A stretch of DNA of 64,000 nt from Methanomassiliicoccaceae archaeon (lineage in GTDB: Archaea; Thermoplasmatota; Thermoplasmata; Methanomassiliicoccales; Methanomethylophilaceae). Below the pieces are notes generated by a model. That model saw only the letters and a program-made list of their open reading frames with translations, was not told where the DNA came from and did no database searches. The stretch covers positions 310,001 through 374,000 of the forward strand of contig JAYFOZ010000002.1 of assembly GCA_034928305.1 (NCBI GenBank). Reading direction: 5' to 3'. Below, one piece after another: positions 63,176 to 64,000 of this stretch (the stretch's first letter is position 1; the number at the start of each line of letters is the position of its first letter). Made by a program: the position numbers and the translations under genes.

Positions 63176-63280
63176 ATGGGGTGGCGTACTTATGTGGATC
63201 CGGAGAAATGCGATGGGTGCGGGATATGTCTGGATTTATGTTGCGGAGAGGCAATAGAGCTAAAGGAAAACATATTCTGA
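63176..63280 (+). CDS. Mini-ferredoxin, single 4Fe-4S motif
   Basis: The 34-residue peptide includes YVDPEKCDGCGICLDLCCGEAI, broken here to its core: C-x2-C-x2-C followed by x3-C, one complete 4Fe-4S ligand set in the context of bacterial-type ferredoxins. Ordinary ferredoxins have two such units, so this is half size. It lies downstream of the 30-codon peptide and before a hairpin at 63427. It could carry electrons or be the remnant of a larger protein. Confidence 0.5.
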   Translation: MGWRTYVDPEKCDGCGICLDLCCGEAIELKENIF

Positions 63281-63426
63281 TAATTTTTCTATTGATGGCA
63301 CAATTAAACAGATAATACGGATTTTAAAATTATGTTCATATCGGTTCATGCCCGGCCAGAAAAATTCGTTTTTAATATCACTATATTTCAATGAAACTTA
63401 TTCACAGGTAAAAAGAAAAATTAAAC

Positions 63427-63443
63427 CCTGCCTTTCAGGCAGG
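63427..63443. terminator. Hairpin with T run
   Basis: CCTGCC (63427-63432) pairs with GGCAGG (63438-63443), followed by five T on the plus strand and T-rich sequence on the minus side. It resembles the hairpin behind the other surface-protein gene (32041-32069) and serves the convergent ends here. Confidence 0.6.
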
Positions 63444-63465
63444 TTTTTAATCAAAATTATTTGAC

Positions 63466-63999
63466 TCAATATCTCCTTATCAATATGATAGCTATGGCAG
63501 CTATTATGGCTATAGCGGCGGCGGAGGCCCCGATATACAGGAAGGTGTTGTCTTCAACTTCCTCGGTATCATCATTCTGATTGTCGGATGCTTCTATGGT
63601 CAAAGTTCCTGACACATATGTGAACTCATAGTTGTCCGCTGCACCCCCTGCAGGTGTGAGAGAATACGTCCCCGCTGCTGTGTTGGAGTTGTTGATGGTC
63701 GGAGCGACATATCCGTCTGCGGTGGAGGCAGTCTCGTTTCCAACGAATCCTGTTACGTTAACATTAAGCGCCGGAGATGTTCCGAAATCAACTGTCTCTC
63801 CCGAGTACGTTGCGGTTAGCGTGGCCTTTGCGATGGACCAAGTTACGGTCTTGTTGCTTGTGGTTCCATCAGACCAGATATCATCCGTATCCAGCAACAT
63901 GGCGGTTGAAGTATATGTTCCAACATCCTTTCCGATATTCGTTCCAAAGGCGTACTTGGAAGTAGTTACAGCACCCACCTGATCATTTCCATTGTAGAT
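63466..63999 (-). CDS. Surface repeat protein, C-terminal part (cut by window edge)
   Basis: The minus-strand frame runs off the window, so only about 178 C-terminal residues are seen. It begins in an A-type repeat (IYNGNDQVGAVTTSKY ... WSDGTTSNKTVTWSI) and continues with an MBG-like domain (TYSGETVDFGTSPALNVNV ... DGYVAPTINN). It ends with an acidic linker, a membrane helix and an RRY tail. The module order and wording match the protein at 28.8-32.0 kb, so they are paralogues. Probably a membrane-anchored surface protein. Confidence 0.82.
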   Translation of the reverse strand: MYNGNDQVGAVTTSKYAFGTNIGKDVGTYTSTAMLLDTDDIWSDGTTSNKTVTWSIAKATLTATYSGETVDFGTSPALNVNVTGFVGNETASTADGYVAPTINNSNTAAGTYSLTPAGGAADNYEFTYVSGTLTIEASDNQNDDTEEVEDNTFLYIGASAAAIAIIAAIAIILIRRY

Positions 64000-64000
64000 G

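Noticed and set aside
1-64000. CRISPR arrays, rRNA genes, insertion sequences
   Set aside because: No regularly spaced repeats, no rRNA-like sequence, and no transposase or terminal inverted repeats were recognised on either strand.

Overview
The window reads as a gene-dense piece of archaeal chromosome, most probably from a methyl-reducing methanogen of the order Methanomassiliicoccales (Thermoplasmata branch, Methanomethylophilaceae-like). Several things support this. There is a block of methanogenesis marker genes (mmp5, mmp15, mmp17, mmp7) and a YcaO protein of the type that modifies methyl-coenzyme M reductase (MCR). Archaeal information-processing genes are present (Rpo7, Spt4, S24e, S27ae, L40e, FEN1, RNase Z, deoxyhypusine synthase), along with a membrane pyrophosphatase and a cobamide methyltransferase-like gene. 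None of the roughly 60 complete genes that I could check stops at TAG: about three quarters end in TGA and the rest in TAA. That fits an organism that reads TAG as pyrrolysine, as these methanogens do. No pyl gene lies in the window, so the assignment remains an inference.

Layout. 0-3.5 kb: MCR-maturation operon ending in a GIY-YIG protein. 3.6-8.5 kb: orphan FAD oxidase, a metal ABC importer with a possible operator, and a HAD phosphatase. 8.6-11.7 kb: RNase P RNA, a stomatin/NfeD pair, tRNA-Leu(GAG), and an HxlR regulator with an arsenate-reductase-like gene broken at an A10 tract. 11.8-17.6 kb: hybrid cluster protein, a degenerate tyrosine recombinase, an MtaA/MtbA-like methyltransferase, a dehydrogenase-fold protein that seems to lack its catalytic residues, deoxyhypusine synthase and a MetV-like protein. 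17.6-25.4 kb: H+-pyrophosphatase, the Rpo7-Spt4-DPCK-S24e-S27ae operon, tRNA-Arg(CCG), YcaO, and both parts of phosphomevalonate dehydratase, the small one fused to a Nudix domain. 25.4-35.5 kb: IleS, a 1068-residue repeat surface protein, FEN1/Rpe, RNase Z and an HTH-CBS regulator. 35.6-46.2 kb: S-adenosylmethionine synthetase, L40e, a response regulator, enolase, nicotinate phosphoribosyltransferase, topoisomerase I and NikR. 46.3-55.8 kb: an Asn-synthase-like protein, FolC, Nth, HypA-HypD, DNA alkylation repair genes, and a UbiA-UbiE pair. 55.9-64 kb: M18 aminopeptidase, an AlbA-type regulator, an ArsD-like protein, a bicupin, the arsR-acr3-arsM-arsC operon, a mini-ferredoxin, and the end of a second surface protein.

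How the genes fit together. The marker block and YcaO serve assembly, modification and activation of MCR. NikR, HypA and HypD serve nickel supply and [NiFe]-hydrogenase assembly, which these H2-dependent methylotrophs need. The H+-pyrophosphatase and a possible prenylated redox carrier made by UbiA/UbiE would belong to membrane energetics. The aconitase-X pair belongs to the modified archaeal mevalonate pathway for lipids. Two arsenic loci and Hcp handle arsenic and nitrosative stress.

No CRISPR array, insertion sequence or rRNA gene was seen. The items most worth a second look are the phosphomevalonate dehydratase-Nudix fusion, the absence of TAG stops together with a promoter/ATG/TAG arrangement at 42.3 kb, the catalytically altered dehydrogenase beside deoxyhypusine synthase, and the compositionally mosaic surface protein.
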